Positions 16,063-23,535 of a stretch of 64,000 nucleotides of DNA are shown here, piece after piece. Position numbers and translations under genes: made by a program. Source of the DNA: Coriobacteriaceae bacterium (lineage in GTDB: Bacteria > Actinomycetota > Coriobacteriia > Coriobacteriales > Atopobiaceae); assembly GCA_004557505.1 (NCBI GenBank), contig SFGZ01000003.1, positions 186,001 through 250,000 of the forward strand, read 5' to 3'. The notes under the pieces are model-generated. The model searched no databases, was not told the DNA's origin, and worked only from the letters and a program-made list of their open reading frames with translations. Each line of letters starts with the position of its first letter. The stretch's first letter is position 1.

Positions 16063-16383
16063 ATGAAGTACTTCGAGGACAACATCATCGACGGCAGCGA
16101 CCTGCACAGCCTTCACGACTTCATTCACAAGGCGGCTGGCGTTGTAGAGAGCAACATCGTGTTCGTTCTCACCCATGAACCCGACGAAGGGCGCTGTGCC
16201 GATGTCGAAATGTGCCAGTCAACCTACAACGTCATCGCCGTGTGCGAGGCCATCATCGCGGCCTTCCCCGATGACGTCGCCAAAAAAGCACTGGCCAACG
16301 CCCGTGGCGAGATGACGAAGATCAAGGAGAGGCGAAGCGAGATCGACATCATTCTCAACCTCCTCTTCGGCGGGAGGCGCTAG
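16063..16383 (+). CDS. Phage hypothetical protein
   Basis: 106 residues, starting two bases after the previous stop. Mostly helical, with a C-terminal charged helix (MTKIKERRSEIDIILNLLF). No recognised domain. Lies in the recombination operon. Confidence 0.6.
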   Translation: MKYFEDNIIDGSDLHSLHDFIHKAAGVVESNIVFVLTHEPDEGRCADVEMCQSTYNVIAVCEAIIAAFPDDVAKKALANARGEMTKIKERRSEIDIILNLLFGGRR

Positions 16384-16385
16384 CG

Positions 16386-17279
16386 ATGAACCTCACAAAC
16401 TCACTGAACCTCCCGCAGCCCTTCGTGTCCGCAGCCGAGAGCGACCACCGCTACACTCCCAAGCGCTACAGCGCCACGGCGCTTCTCAAGGGCGTGCGCC
16501 AGTGCATCCTTGAGCGTCGCCACGCCGACGAGATAACCGAGGACGTGAGCGACATGGTTTGGGCCATCTTCGGCACCGCCGTCCACGGAATCCTAGAGGC
16601 CGCGCAGGAGACCGAGACCCAGCTGAAGGAGAACAAGCTGGTCGTGGACATGCCGAACGGTTACCAGCTGAGCGGCATCTTCGACCTCTACGACGATGCG
16701 ACCGGAACCGTCACCGACTACAAGACTGCCAGCGTGTGGAAGGTCAACTTCGGCGAGAAAGACCCGACGCAGTTCGATGACTGGCGTAAGCAGACGCTCA
16801 TCTACTGCTGGATGCTGCGTCAGATCGGATTCGAGGCCAAGCGCGGCGAGATTGTTGCGCTGCTCAAAGACCACAGCAAGACCAAGGCCAAAATCGGCGA
16901 GCACCCGGCGCATCCCGTCTACCGCATCGGCTGGGACTTCAGCGACGAGCAGATAGCCGAGTGCGGGGAATGGCTCAAAGCGCGCTTCGAGGAGATCGCG
17001 GCCGCAGAGCAGCTGCCCGATGAACAGCTGCCCATGTGCACCAAGGAGGAGCGCTGGGGCAAGGACGACAAGTGGGCCGTCAAGAAGAAGGGCAACAAGC
17101 GCGCCGCGAAGCTCCATGACAGCGAGGCCGAGGCCATCGCAGACGCCCAGGCCCGCTCCGAGAAGGAGGGCAAGCCTTACGAGGTCGAGCACCGGCCAGG
17201 AACGGACTCGCGGTGCATGGACTACTGCTCCGCATGCCAGTTCTGCGACCACTACAAGAAGCTCACGGAGGTGCAGTGA
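16386..17279 (+). CDS. PD-(D/E)XK nuclease, Cas4/AddB-like
   Basis: 297 residues. Shows the exonuclease pattern: GTAVHGILE near residue 62, LSGIFDLYD then VTDYKTAS (the D...D-x-K core), RKQTLIYCWML, and a C-terminal cysteine set (CMDYCSACQFC) that with an upstream Cys could hold a 4Fe-4S cluster as in Cas4. Probably the end-resecting nuclease partner of the Erf recombinase that follows. Despite the Cas4 likeness there is no CRISPR array or other cas gene here. Confidence 0.82.
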   Translation: MNLTNSLNLPQPFVSAAESDHRYTPKRYSATALLKGVRQCILERRHADEITEDVSDMVWAIFGTAVHGILEAAQETETQLKENKLVVDMPNGYQLSGIFDLYDDATGTVTDYKTASVWKVNFGEKDPTQFDDWRKQTLIYCWMLRQIGFEAKRGEIVALLKDHSKTKAKIGEHPAHPVYRIGWDFSDEQIAECGEWLKARFEEIAAAEQLPDEQLPMCTKEERWGKDDKWAVKKKGNKRAAKLHDSEAEAIADAQARSEKEGKPYEVEHRPGTDSRCMDYCSACQFCDHYKKLTEVQ

Positions 17280-17983
17280 TGGCAGATGCGAAAACGCTCG
17301 CGGAGGCCCTGTGCGCCGCGCAGAAGCAGATGCAGAACCCCAAGAAGGACAAGACCGCGAAGGTCAAGACGCGCACGGGCGGCGAGTACACCTACAACTA
17401 CACCACGCTTGATGCCGTGTTGGACATCGTGCGCCCGGCGCTCAACGATAACGGCGTGTTCCTCTCGCAGCGCTCTGAGGTCGTTGAGAACGGCATGATG
17501 CTTCAGACCTCCGTCATGTACGGAGACGCCATGCAGGTGCTCGACGTGACGCCGTACCAGTACGACACCGACCCGCAGGAGTTCGGGAAGCGCGAGACCT
17601 ACGCCCGCCGCTACTCGCTGCTCAAGGCCTTCGGCCTCGCGGGCGATGACGACACTGACAACAACATCGGTGCTGGCGGAAGCGCGCCCCCGGCGAACCC
17701 CCGCAACCATCCGCTTGGCAATACGACCGGGAAGAGGCAGCCAGCTCAGCCCGACAAGAAGAAGTGGCTCACGCGCTGCCTCCAGCTCAAGGCTCAGTGC
17801 ATGGCCCAGGGCGTGAAGGAAAGCGGCCTGGACGGCTGGTATCAGGCCAGATTCGGAGACGTGCAGCCGAGCGACCTCGCGCTTGAGCAGGTAACCGAGT
17901 GGGGCAAGTACCTCGCGCAGATCGCCAAGGACTCAGACCACGGCAAGGAGGCTTCGAATGAGCATCAACCGAGTGACGATTAG
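17279..17983 (+). CDS. Erf-family single-strand annealing protein
   Basis: 234 residues. The N-terminal domain (YNYTTLDAVLDIVRPALNDN, then GVFLSQ ... FGKRETYARRYSLLKAFGLA) is the ERF signature; the C-terminal part is variable. Anneals phage ssDNA ends during recombination. The start overlaps the nuclease stop by one base, and its 3' end overlaps ssb by 26 bases. Confidence 0.88.
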   Translation: MADAKTLAEALCAAQKQMQNPKKDKTAKVKTRTGGEYTYNYTTLDAVLDIVRPALNDNGVFLSQRSEVVENGMMLQTSVMYGDAMQVLDVTPYQYDTDPQEFGKRETYARRYSLLKAFGLAGDDDTDNNIGAGGSAPPANPRNHPLGNTTGKRQPAQPDKKKWLTRCLQLKAQCMAQGVKESGLDGWYQARFGDVQPSDLALEQVTEWGKYLAQIAKDSDHGKEASNEHQPSDD

Positions 17984-18350
17984 CGGAAACCTGGGGCGCG
18001 ACCCTGAGCTTCGCGCAACGGCATCCGGCACGCAGGTCTGCTGCCTCGCCGTGTGCGTGAACACACGCCAGAAGGTCAACGGCGAATGGAAGGACAAGGC
18101 AAACTGGGTTGACGTCATCTTCTTCGGCAACCGAGCCGAGAGCATCGCCAGGTACCTCGCCAAAGGCTCGCACGTAACCATAGCAGGGCGCTTGAGCCAA
18201 AACACGTGGGAGACCAAGGACGGACAGAAGCGCAGCAAGCTTGAGGTGGTCGGCGAGGACATCGACTTCCAGGGCGGCAAGCGATCCGAACAGCCCGCAG
18301 CCGAGAACGAGCAGCAATCAGACGTTTACGACGATGACATTCCCTTCTAG
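17958..18350 (+). CDS. ssb: Single-stranded DNA-binding protein
   Basis: 130 residues with an OB-fold (MSINRVTISGNLGRDPELR, WVDVIFFGNRAE, GSHVTIAGRLSQ) and the acidic DDDIPF tail that recruits partner proteins. Phage-encoded SSB working with Erf and the replication proteins. Confidence 0.94.
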   Translation: MSINRVTISGNLGRDPELRATASGTQVCCLAVCVNTRQKVNGEWKDKANWVDVIFFGNRAESIARYLAKGSHVTIAGRLSQNTWETKDGQKRSKLEVVGEDIDFQGGKRSEQPAAENEQQSDVYDDDIPF

Positions 18351-18359
18351 GAGGAAGCA

Positions 18360-18707
18360 ATGAGCAACACCTATTCAATCGCGCACCTCGCGGCAGTCGC
18401 GTACCTGAACTCAAAGGGGCTGAAGACCGAGGGCGCTTGCAAGTTCGTCTGCGACGAGGGCGCTGCCGACATCGTGACCAAGAGCGGTGAGGTGACCGTT
18501 CTGGTCATCGTGACAGCCAAGCGCCAGCGCGGCGAGGCCAAGCCTCCTGAGTTCAACGCCAGGCGCTTGCAGCACATCGCCATGTGCTACCTCGTTCAGC
18601 ACCCGGAGGTTGACGCGCTTCGCTTCGACGTGATCGAGGCGCTTATCGGCACGGGTGCAACCGTCTCCGTAAACGCGCTCGAAGGCGCTTACAGCTGGGA
18701 GCGGTAG
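18360..18707 (+). CDS. YraN/UPF0102-like small nuclease-fold protein
   Basis: 115 residues, nine bases after ssb. Layout AAVAYLNSKG, then EGAADIVTKSGEVTVLVIVT and ARRLQHIAMCYLVQHP, then LRFDVIEA recalls the restriction-endonuclease-like YraN family (E-D-xVK pattern), but the catalytic lysine context is altered (VTAKRQRG). The assignment is tentative. Confidence 0.5.
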   Translation: MSNTYSIAHLAAVAYLNSKGLKTEGACKFVCDEGAADIVTKSGEVTVLVIVTAKRQRGEAKPPEFNARRLQHIAMCYLVQHPEVDALRFDVIEALIGTGATVSVNALEGAYSWER

Positions 18708-18709
18708 CG

Positions 18710-18913
18710 ATGGCGGAGACCAAGTTCACATGGTCTCCAAGGCTCACCGCTACGGCGGCCAAGGTTCCGGAGGAGCAGCGCGGCGCTCTCCTCTGGGCCT
18801 TGGCCCAGTACGGAACCCACGGAGTTGAGCCGGAATTCGACTACCCGCTCAATGCCGTGTTTGAGAGCTTGAGAGGCGAGATCAGGAGGAGCGAGGTGAG
18901 GAAAAATGGCTGA
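18710..18913 (+). CDS. Short paralogue of the following replication protein
   Basis: 67 residues. Its core LLWALAQYGTHGVEPEFDYP then NAVFESLRGEIRRSE parallels LIYAINMYGMFGEEVELPYG then KPIFIALKEDIDNSK in the next gene, suggesting a tandem duplication of a DUF6291-like domain. It overlaps the next gene by 8 bases. Function unknown. Confidence 0.6.
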   Translation: MAETKFTWSPRLTATAAKVPEEQRGALLWALAQYGTHGVEPEFDYPLNAVFESLRGEIRRSEVRKNG

Positions 18914-19505
18914 GGCGTTCACCGTGTTCGAGAAATTCGGCGACGTATGCGCCGCGCTCGATGTCGAAGACCGCAAGGAGCTTATCTACGCCATAAACAT
19001 GTACGGCATGTTCGGCGAGGAGGTTGAGCTTCCCTACGGCCTCAAGCCCATCTTCATCGCGCTCAAGGAGGATATAGACAACTCCAAGCAATCGCGAAAG
19101 CGGGGCGCGAAAGGCGGTAGGCCTAAGTCGAAACCGCAAGTTTGCGAACCGCGCGAACCGGAGGTTTCCGAAACCGAAGAACCAGAGGTTTTGGAAAACG
19201 AGAAACCGGAGGTTTTCGAGGAGCCGAGCGAAACCGAAAGCCAAACCAAACCAAGCCAATCCAATACAAGCCAAACCAAACCAAAGGGAAGGCGCTTCGC
19301 TCCGCCCTCCGTGGAAGAGGTGCGCGAGTACTGCGCCGAGAAGGGATACGCGTTCGATCCCGAGACCTTCGTGGCCTTCTACGAGAGCAAGGGGTGGAAG
19401 GTCGGCGGAAGCCCCATGAAGTCGTGGAAGGCGGCGTGCACCACTTGGCAGAAGCGCCGAGGCGAGCGGAAGGAGGCGGCTCATGACGAGTACTCGAATC
19501 TCTGA
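18906..19505 (+). CDS. Putative phage replication initiation protein
   Basis: 199 residues. N-terminal DUF6291-like domain (YAINMYGMFGEEVELPYGLK), a low-complexity Glu/Pro/Thr/Lys linker (about 75-125) made of repeated EPEV-type units, and a C-terminal module (PPSVEEVREYCAEKGYAFD, then SWKAACTTWQKR) common at the end of phage DnaD-like initiators. Directly upstream of, and overlapping, the helicase-loader gene, which supports a replication role. Confidence 0.65.
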   Translation: MAEAFTVFEKFGDVCAALDVEDRKELIYAINMYGMFGEEVELPYGLKPIFIALKEDIDNSKQSRKRGAKGGRPKSKPQVCEPREPEVSETEEPEVLENEKPEVFEEPSETESQTKPSQSNTSQTKPKGRRFAPPSVEEVREYCAEKGYAFDPETFVAFYESKGWKVGGSPMKSWKAACTTWQKRRGERKEAAHDEYSNL

Positions 19506-20133
19506 AGCCCTCAAGGGCCTCAAGGTGCCGGAGGGAATCACCCCGGCAAAGCCTCTCCCATACGAGCAAACCGAGGAGTACCGCCAGATGATGCTGAAAG
19601 CACGCGAGAGCAGGCTTCGCAAGGCCGGGCTTCGCGGAGGCTACATGCACGCGCAGAGCGACATCGGCGAGCGCGTGTGCGGGATCGTGCAGCATGGTCG
19701 CGGCGCGTACCTCTGGGGCGAGCCAGGGCGCGGAAAGACCTATGCGGCGGCTCATGCGGTTCGCGTCGCGGTCGAAAGCTCACGCGGCACCAAACCTCCT
19801 GCAAAGCTCGTGAGCGCAAAGCACCTGCTTGACAGCATCCGCGACGGCTTCAACGGCGGAGACCGCGAAGCCCTGCGCAGGGCCGAGACCGTTCCGCTGC
19901 TCGCCCTGGACGACCTTGGGGCCGAGAGGCCGACAGACTGGGCCATCGAGACGCTTACAGGGCTTATCGACGCCCGAACCGCCGAGGGGCTTCCGACCAT
20001 CGTCACGAGCAACTACAGCTTGGGCCAGCTGCGCGAGCTGTGGGGAGGCATGCCCGGCGCGCGCATCGCTTCTAGGCTCGGCGGGGCGTGCGAGCGCATC
20101 GAGGTAACGGGGCCTGACAGGAGGCTCCAATGA
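19483..20133 (+). CDS. DnaC/IstB-like helicase loader ATPase
   Basis: 216 residues. AAA+ motifs: Walker A GEPGRGKT near residue 80, Walker B LLALDDLGAE, sensor I IVTSNYSL and an arginine-finger region RIASRLG. Loads the host replicative helicase on the phage origin with the preceding protein. It overlaps both neighbours (23 bases upstream, 4 downstream). Confidence 0.88.
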   Translation: MTSTRISEALKGLKVPEGITPAKPLPYEQTEEYRQMMLKARESRLRKAGLRGGYMHAQSDIGERVCGIVQHGRGAYLWGEPGRGKTYAAAHAVRVAVESSRGTKPPAKLVSAKHLLDSIRDGFNGGDREALRRAETVPLLALDDLGAERPTDWAIETLTGLIDARTAEGLPTIVTSNYSLGQLRELWGGMPGARIASRLGGACERIEVTGPDRRLQ

Positions 20134-20594
20134 TTTCGATGGGACAGCTACAGGGGCATTCGCTGGAACGTGCGGAGCTTTACGGCAAGCCCCACGTCGG
20201 GGCGCGCTACACGGGCAGGGGCGCGAGGGACTACGAGCGCACTCAGGGGTGGTGCTGCATCTGCGGGAGGCCCGCCATGAGCTGCCACCACGTCATCCCG
20301 AGGGGGCGCGGCGAGCGCTTCAACCTCGTGACGCCTAACGGCGCGTGGAGCCTCAGAAGCCCGCTTTTCGCTCTCTGCGGCTCCGGGACAACGGGATGCC
20401 ACAACGGGTTCCACGGCGGGTGCAGGTACGTACCACGCTGGGTCTGGGACAACATCCAGTTCGAGCAGCAGTGGTGGGACGGGCTTCTCCTGGGGCTGTT
20501 CCCGCCGCATCACCCCGGCCTCTACGACTACGGGCGCTGGGAGATAGAAGACCGGGAAACCGGAAGGATCATCACCATCAGGGAAAGGGCCTGA
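20130..20594 (+). CDS. HNH-like zinc-binding phage protein
   Basis: 154 residues. CCICGRP, then SCHHVIPRGRG, then CGSGTTGCHNGFHGG give a cysteine/histidine pattern of an HNH (ββα-metal) nuclease with zinc support. The C-terminal half is tryptophan-rich. Could nick DNA or be a small HNH relic; it lies in the replication operon. Confidence 0.6.
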   Translation: MISMGQLQGHSLERAELYGKPHVGARYTGRGARDYERTQGWCCICGRPAMSCHHVIPRGRGERFNLVTPNGAWSLRSPLFALCGSGTTGCHNGFHGGCRYVPRWVWDNIQFEQQWWDGLLLGLFPPHHPGLYDYGRWEIEDRETGRIITIRERA

Positions 20595-20595
20595 C

Positions 20596-21204
20596 ATGGA
20601 AATCAAGAACTGCGAACAGTACGTGCTTGCCGAGCTTGAGGCGGCCCAGAAGGAGAACGAGGAGCTTCGCGACCGCATCGCCGAGCTTGAGCGCGAGGCT
20701 GCGGAGTCCGATGCCAGGAAGGGCGAAAGCCCGGATGGAGAGGTTGAGCCGAGGCAGGTGCAGATCTGCAAGCTCAACGAGCCGTTCGAGACCGCGTACC
20801 TCACGGTGAAGGACTCCTACGACTTCGGCCGCAGCGAAAACGGCCTCGGGCTTACCGCTGAGGAGATACGGGAGAAGGCGGCGACCGACGATGGTCTGCG
20901 CGAGGTCGCGGGAATCCGCGTCGGGTGGAGCCGCGATGAGGCCATGAGCGTGAATACCCGCATCTGGCCGTGCCAGCTGCGCACCGGGACGCAGACGTTC
21001 GTCATGGACTTGTGGGACAACGGGCGCAGCCTCGCCGAGGATCGCGTCTGCAAGGACGAAGAGAAGCCGCGCACCGGGAATTACTTCCCGGCGTATCGCG
21101 CGGAGGAGCTTGAGCGCTTCGGCCTCGATCTGCTCAAGAAGCGGCTCCTTGAGTACGCCGACAAGCTCGACGCGGAGGCAGCAAAAAGCGAGGGGGACGA
21201 GTGA
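20596..21204 (+). CDS. Coiled-coil phage hypothetical
   Basis: 202 residues, two bases after the preceding stop. Residues about 8-40 (LAELEAAQKENEELRDRIAE then LEREAAE) form a coiled coil; the remainder is an uncharacterised globular region (LREVAGIRVGWSRDEAM ...). Unrecognised. Confidence 0.65.
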   Translation: MEIKNCEQYVLAELEAAQKENEELRDRIAELEREAAESDARKGESPDGEVEPRQVQICKLNEPFETAYLTVKDSYDFGRSENGLGLTAEEIREKAATDDGLREVAGIRVGWSRDEAMSVNTRIWPCQLRTGTQTFVMDLWDNGRSLAEDRVCKDEEKPRTGNYFPAYRAEELERFGLDLLKKRLLEYADKLDAEAAKSEGDE

Positions 21205-21338
21205 GGAAGGCGCTAGTGACAATAGCAATCGCTGCGGCGGTGAGCATACCCGTTGCCATCATCTACGCAGCGCTCAAGACGCTACAGCTTCTCGCCATCG
21301 GGCTGCTGTTCCTGTGCGCGCTTGCGGCTATGGCGTGA
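21201..21338 (+). CDS. 45-residue two-helix membrane peptide
   Basis: GTG overlaps the preceding stop (GTGA). The product starts VRKALVTIAIAAAVSIPVAI and is almost entirely hydrophobic: two membrane segments joined by AALKTLQ. Short and unrecognised; coupling to its neighbours supports expression. Confidence 0.5.
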   Translation: MRKALVTIAIAAAVSIPVAIIYAALKTLQLLAIGLLFLCALAAMA

Positions 21339-21349
21339 GAGGAGACCAG

Positions 21350-21523
21350 ATGAAAGACAGCAAGGTTGAACAGGCGCGCATCCGCATTAACGCGGCGCGC
21401 AAGCATCTGACCGACGCATTAGAGGCCATCAGCGGCCCGGAGCCGGACTTTGACAAGTGCGAGGCGTGCATGGACATGGCGGGCGAGGTTCTGCCAACGA
21501 TCATCGACGGGGAGCTGAAATGA
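21350..21523 (+). CDS. 57-residue helical phage protein
   Basis: ATG preceded by GAGAGGAGA. Begins MKDSKVEQARIRINAARKHL, with a CEAC pair in the middle. Unrecognised. Confidence 0.5.
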   Translation: MKDSKVEQARIRINAARKHLTDALEAISGPEPDFDKCEACMDMAGEVLPTIIDGELK

Positions 21524-21538
21524 AATGGAGGTGCCCGA

Positions 21539-21706
21539 ATGAGCCTCGCCAATGACGAGCGTCGAGACGAGCCAACGGAGGAGCGTAGGCCGTTGGGCTG
21601 CGGAGGGTGCTCGCTGATCGTGCTGGCGTGCTTGGCGCTTGACGCGGCGACCATCTTCGCTGGCTACCAAATCGTGATGCTCGTAAGGTGCATCATCGCC
21701 GGTTGA
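21539..21706 (+). CDS. 55-residue membrane peptide
   Basis: GGAGGT six bases before ATG 21539. Charged N terminus (MSLANDERRDEPTEERRP), a GCGGC motif, then one long hydrophobic segment (SLIVLACLALDAATIFAGYQ). Third small membrane protein of the early region. Confidence 0.5.
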   Translation: MSLANDERRDEPTEERRPLGCGGCSLIVLACLALDAATIFAGYQIVMLVRCIIAG

Positions 21707-21718
21707 GTTGACAATGCG

Positions 21719-21752
21719 GGCGGGGCCGAAGGCTTGGCGGCTAGGCCCCGCC
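21719..21752 (+). other. GC hairpin in the early operon
   Basis: Nine-bp stem GGCGGGGCC (21719-21727) with GGCCCCGCC (21744-21752) between two genes, no U-tract. A TTGACA at 21708 has no matching -10. May be an attenuator, a processing site or mRNA stabiliser; no direct evidence. Confidence 0.4.
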
Positions 21753-21770
21753 GGACGAAAGGATTCTATC

Positions 21771-22118
21771 ATGGCAAGGTACTACGAGATCAACGAAGAG
21801 GGCGCGCGCATCGCCCACGAGGCCAACAGCATGCGCGAGTTCAAGGCAGGTTCTGAGACCGAGGGCTACCGCGCGCAGGTTGACGAGGCCTACCGCATGG
21901 CCGAGAAGCAGGCCGAGCGGTTCCCCGAGGCAGCTGATAAGGCGTACGCGCTCGCAGACAGGTTCGCCCGAAAGTACGCCGAGTGGCTGAACGAGGGCTA
22001 CCGCATCGACGTCATGTGCCCGAGCATTCTCGTTTCGGGCGGCAGCAACTTCCCCGTTCGAAAGAAGGAGCGCCAGAACGCCCGTCGCGCCCTTCGCGCT
22101 ATGGAGTGCGGTCGGTAG
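21771..22118 (+). CDS. Phage hypothetical protein
   Basis: 115 residues, with GAAAGGA ahead of ATG 21771. Helical and charged (AYRMAEKQAERFPEAADKAY, then ALADRFARKYAEWLNEG) with a C-terminal basic helix (KKERQNARRALRAM). Unrecognised. Confidence 0.6.
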   Translation: MARYYEINEEGARIAHEANSMREFKAGSETEGYRAQVDEAYRMAEKQAERFPEAADKAYALADRFARKYAEWLNEGYRIDVMCPSILVSGGSNFPVRKKERQNARRALRAMECGR

Positions 22119-22120
22119 CG

Positions 22121-22585
22121 ATGTCGAGGGCAGTGCAGTCCCCCGGCCAGATGGTGCTCGATCTGTTCCCAGAGGATAAGCCCAAAACAAAGAGCTCGCT
22201 TGAGAGCTGCATCGAATGGCTCGTTGAAGGGTGCGGGTGCGACGAGGGCCGGATAAAGACGCTTGCTGCCGAGCTGTTCGGGAAGTTCGGGGAGGTAGAA
22301 GGATGGGACAGGGCGAGGTGCCTTGGGTACTTCTACGGCTCGGACGGCCACGAGGTGCCAAGGCTCAAAGCCTGTCCGCCCTCGCTTATGGGCATGTTCG
22401 ATCCGTCAATCGACTACCACACGCTGTGGGACAGATGCTGGGCCGCACGCTGGGTACCGCTTCGCGAAGCGCTTGAGGTTAAGGAGTGGCACTACAACTA
22501 CCGCAGCCCGTACACCGGAGCACCGGTCTGGGTCTGGTACATCGACAACCGAGGGTGCGAGGTCAAGCGGCCATACGACGGATGA
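22121..22585 (+). CDS. Phage hypothetical protein
   Basis: 154 residues, two bases after the previous stop. Starts MSRAVQSPGQMVLDLFPE; the C-terminal third is aromatic-rich (WHYNYRSPYTGAPVWVWYID). No recognised domain; overlaps the next gene by ATGA. Confidence 0.6.
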   Translation: MSRAVQSPGQMVLDLFPEDKPKTKSSLESCIEWLVEGCGCDEGRIKTLAAELFGKFGEVEGWDRARCLGYFYGSDGHEVPRLKACPPSLMGMFDPSIDYHTLWDRCWAARWVPLREALEVKEWHYNYRSPYTGAPVWVWYIDNRGCEVKRPYDG

Positions 22586-22830
22586 ATCTCGCGTGCGTTG
22601 TAGGCTCGCCGTATCGAACGGAGGCGGCGGGCATGGGACACAGCAGGCATCACAGAAGAAGGCGCACCAAGCGCAAGCGCCGCATGTGCACGCAGAAGGC
22701 GGCGTTTTACAGCGAGCTTGCGGCCATGCGGGTAGGGGCACGGTACGGGCAGGACTGGTACCGATGCCCCTACTGCCACGCGTGGCACCTCACGAGCAAG
22801 AACAGCCAGCCGGGAGAGCGACATGGATAG
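22582..22830 (+). CDS. Small basic zinc-finger-like protein
   Basis: 82 residues from ATG 22582; ATG 22633, behind a GGAGGCGG stretch, is an alternative start giving a 65-residue product. Very basic segment (HSRHHRRRRTKRKRRM) then CPYCHAWHLT, a CxxC/H knuckle. Possibly nucleic-acid binding. Confidence 0.5.
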   Translation: MNLACVVGSPYRTEAAGMGHSRHHRRRRTKRKRRMCTQKAAFYSELAAMRVGARYGQDWYRCPYCHAWHLTSKNSQPGERHG

Positions 22831-22969
22831 CGAGAACCGCACGAGGAAGCAGCTCGCAAAGCACGCGCAGAGAATGCGGCGCATAGGCTGCACCGTGGGA
22901 GAGATAGCGCGGGCGCTTGAGCTTACGATCTACGAGACCAAGAAGCTGCTCAAGGAGGCCGCAAGGTGA
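22823..22969 (+). CDS. 48-residue HTH-like peptide
   Basis: ATG 22823 follows GGGAGAG; the gene overlaps both neighbours. The sequence GCTVGEIARALELTIYETKK resembles a minimal helix-turn-helix, so it may be a small DNA-binding regulator. Confidence 0.5.
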   Translation: MDSENRTRKQLAKHAQRMRRIGCTVGEIARALELTIYETKKLLKEAAR

Positions 22970-23355
22970 GCCGCATGAAAACGTACTGTCCGCACTGCGG
23001 ACGCATCGTTCCGGCTGGGCAGCGCTGCCAATGCAGGCCGAGGCCCAAGCGCAAGCCGACCAAGGGAGACAAGACCAGGGCCAAGCGGGAGCCGTGGCGC
23101 AGCAACTACGCGAGCGCCGAGTACCAGTCCGCCAGGCAGCAGGCCATCGCGAGGACCAAGGGCAGGTGCACCGACTGCGGAAGGCAGTGCGCATGGTTCG
23201 ACGGCAAGCGATGGAGGACGGCTGGCATGGGGGGAGAGGTAGACCACATCGTTCCGCTTTGCAAGGGAGGAACGAACGACCCCGCCAACCTCGCACTGCG
23301 CTGCAAGAGCTGCCATGGGCTGAAGGACGCAAGGCTCCGTCGCAAGACCCCCTAA
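22966..23355 (+). CDS. HNH endonuclease
   Basis: 129 residues, GTG start (ATG 22975 possible). CPHCG knuckle near the N terminus, then CTDCGRQC, EVDHIVPLCKGGTND and LALRCKSCHGLKD: the full HNH motif with flanking CxxC zinc ligands. HNH proteins beside terminase genes assist DNA packaging in HK97-like phages, which fits its place ahead of the packaging module. Confidence 0.88.
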   Translation: MSRMKTYCPHCGRIVPAGQRCQCRPRPKRKPTKGDKTRAKREPWRSNYASAEYQSARQQAIARTKGRCTDCGRQCAWFDGKRWRTAGMGGEVDHIVPLCKGGTNDPANLALRCKSCHGLKDARLRRKTP

Positions 23356-23502
23356 CCCCTCATAAAACCAGAAAGGGCAACCCATACCCCGCGCGCCGCT
23401 CCCATTTCGCTATCGCCACGAAATTGGAGGTTCGGGGGTCTGCGTGAGGGGGTGCAACGCTAAGGAGCCCAAAAACGCAACGCTAAATCTCACGGCGGAG
23501 AT
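23356..23502 (+). other. Non-coding gap ahead of the methyltransferase and packaging genes
   Basis: No gene seen. It contains a direct repeat GCAACGCTAA (about 23453-23462 and 23477-23486) and AATCTCACGGCGG (23486-23498), a partial match to the dispersed phage repeat. Being just ahead of the packaging region it is a reasonable place for a cos or pac site, but nothing proves this. Confidence 0.35.
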
Positions 23503-23535
23503 AGCCTCCTTTCACCCGTTTGAAAGGAGGCTTTT
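23503..23535 (+). terminator. Terminator-like hairpin that contains the next ribosome-binding site
   Basis: Twelve-bp perfect stem AGCCTCCTTTCA (23503-23514) with TGAAAGGAGGCT (23521-23532), 6-base loop, then TTT. The right arm holds AAAGGAGG, the Shine-Dalgarno of the gene starting at 23536, so the hairpin can both end transcription and hide the ribosome-binding site. Confidence 0.65.

Noticed and set aside
16386..17279. CRISPR-associated Cas4 as a sign of a CRISPR locus
   Set aside because: No repeat-spacer array or other cas gene in the window; its neighbours are Erf, RusA-like and SSB, a phage recombination set.
21708..21736. TTGACA at 21708 as an internal early promoter
   Set aside because: No plausible -10 at 15-19 bp; the region is a GC hairpin instead.
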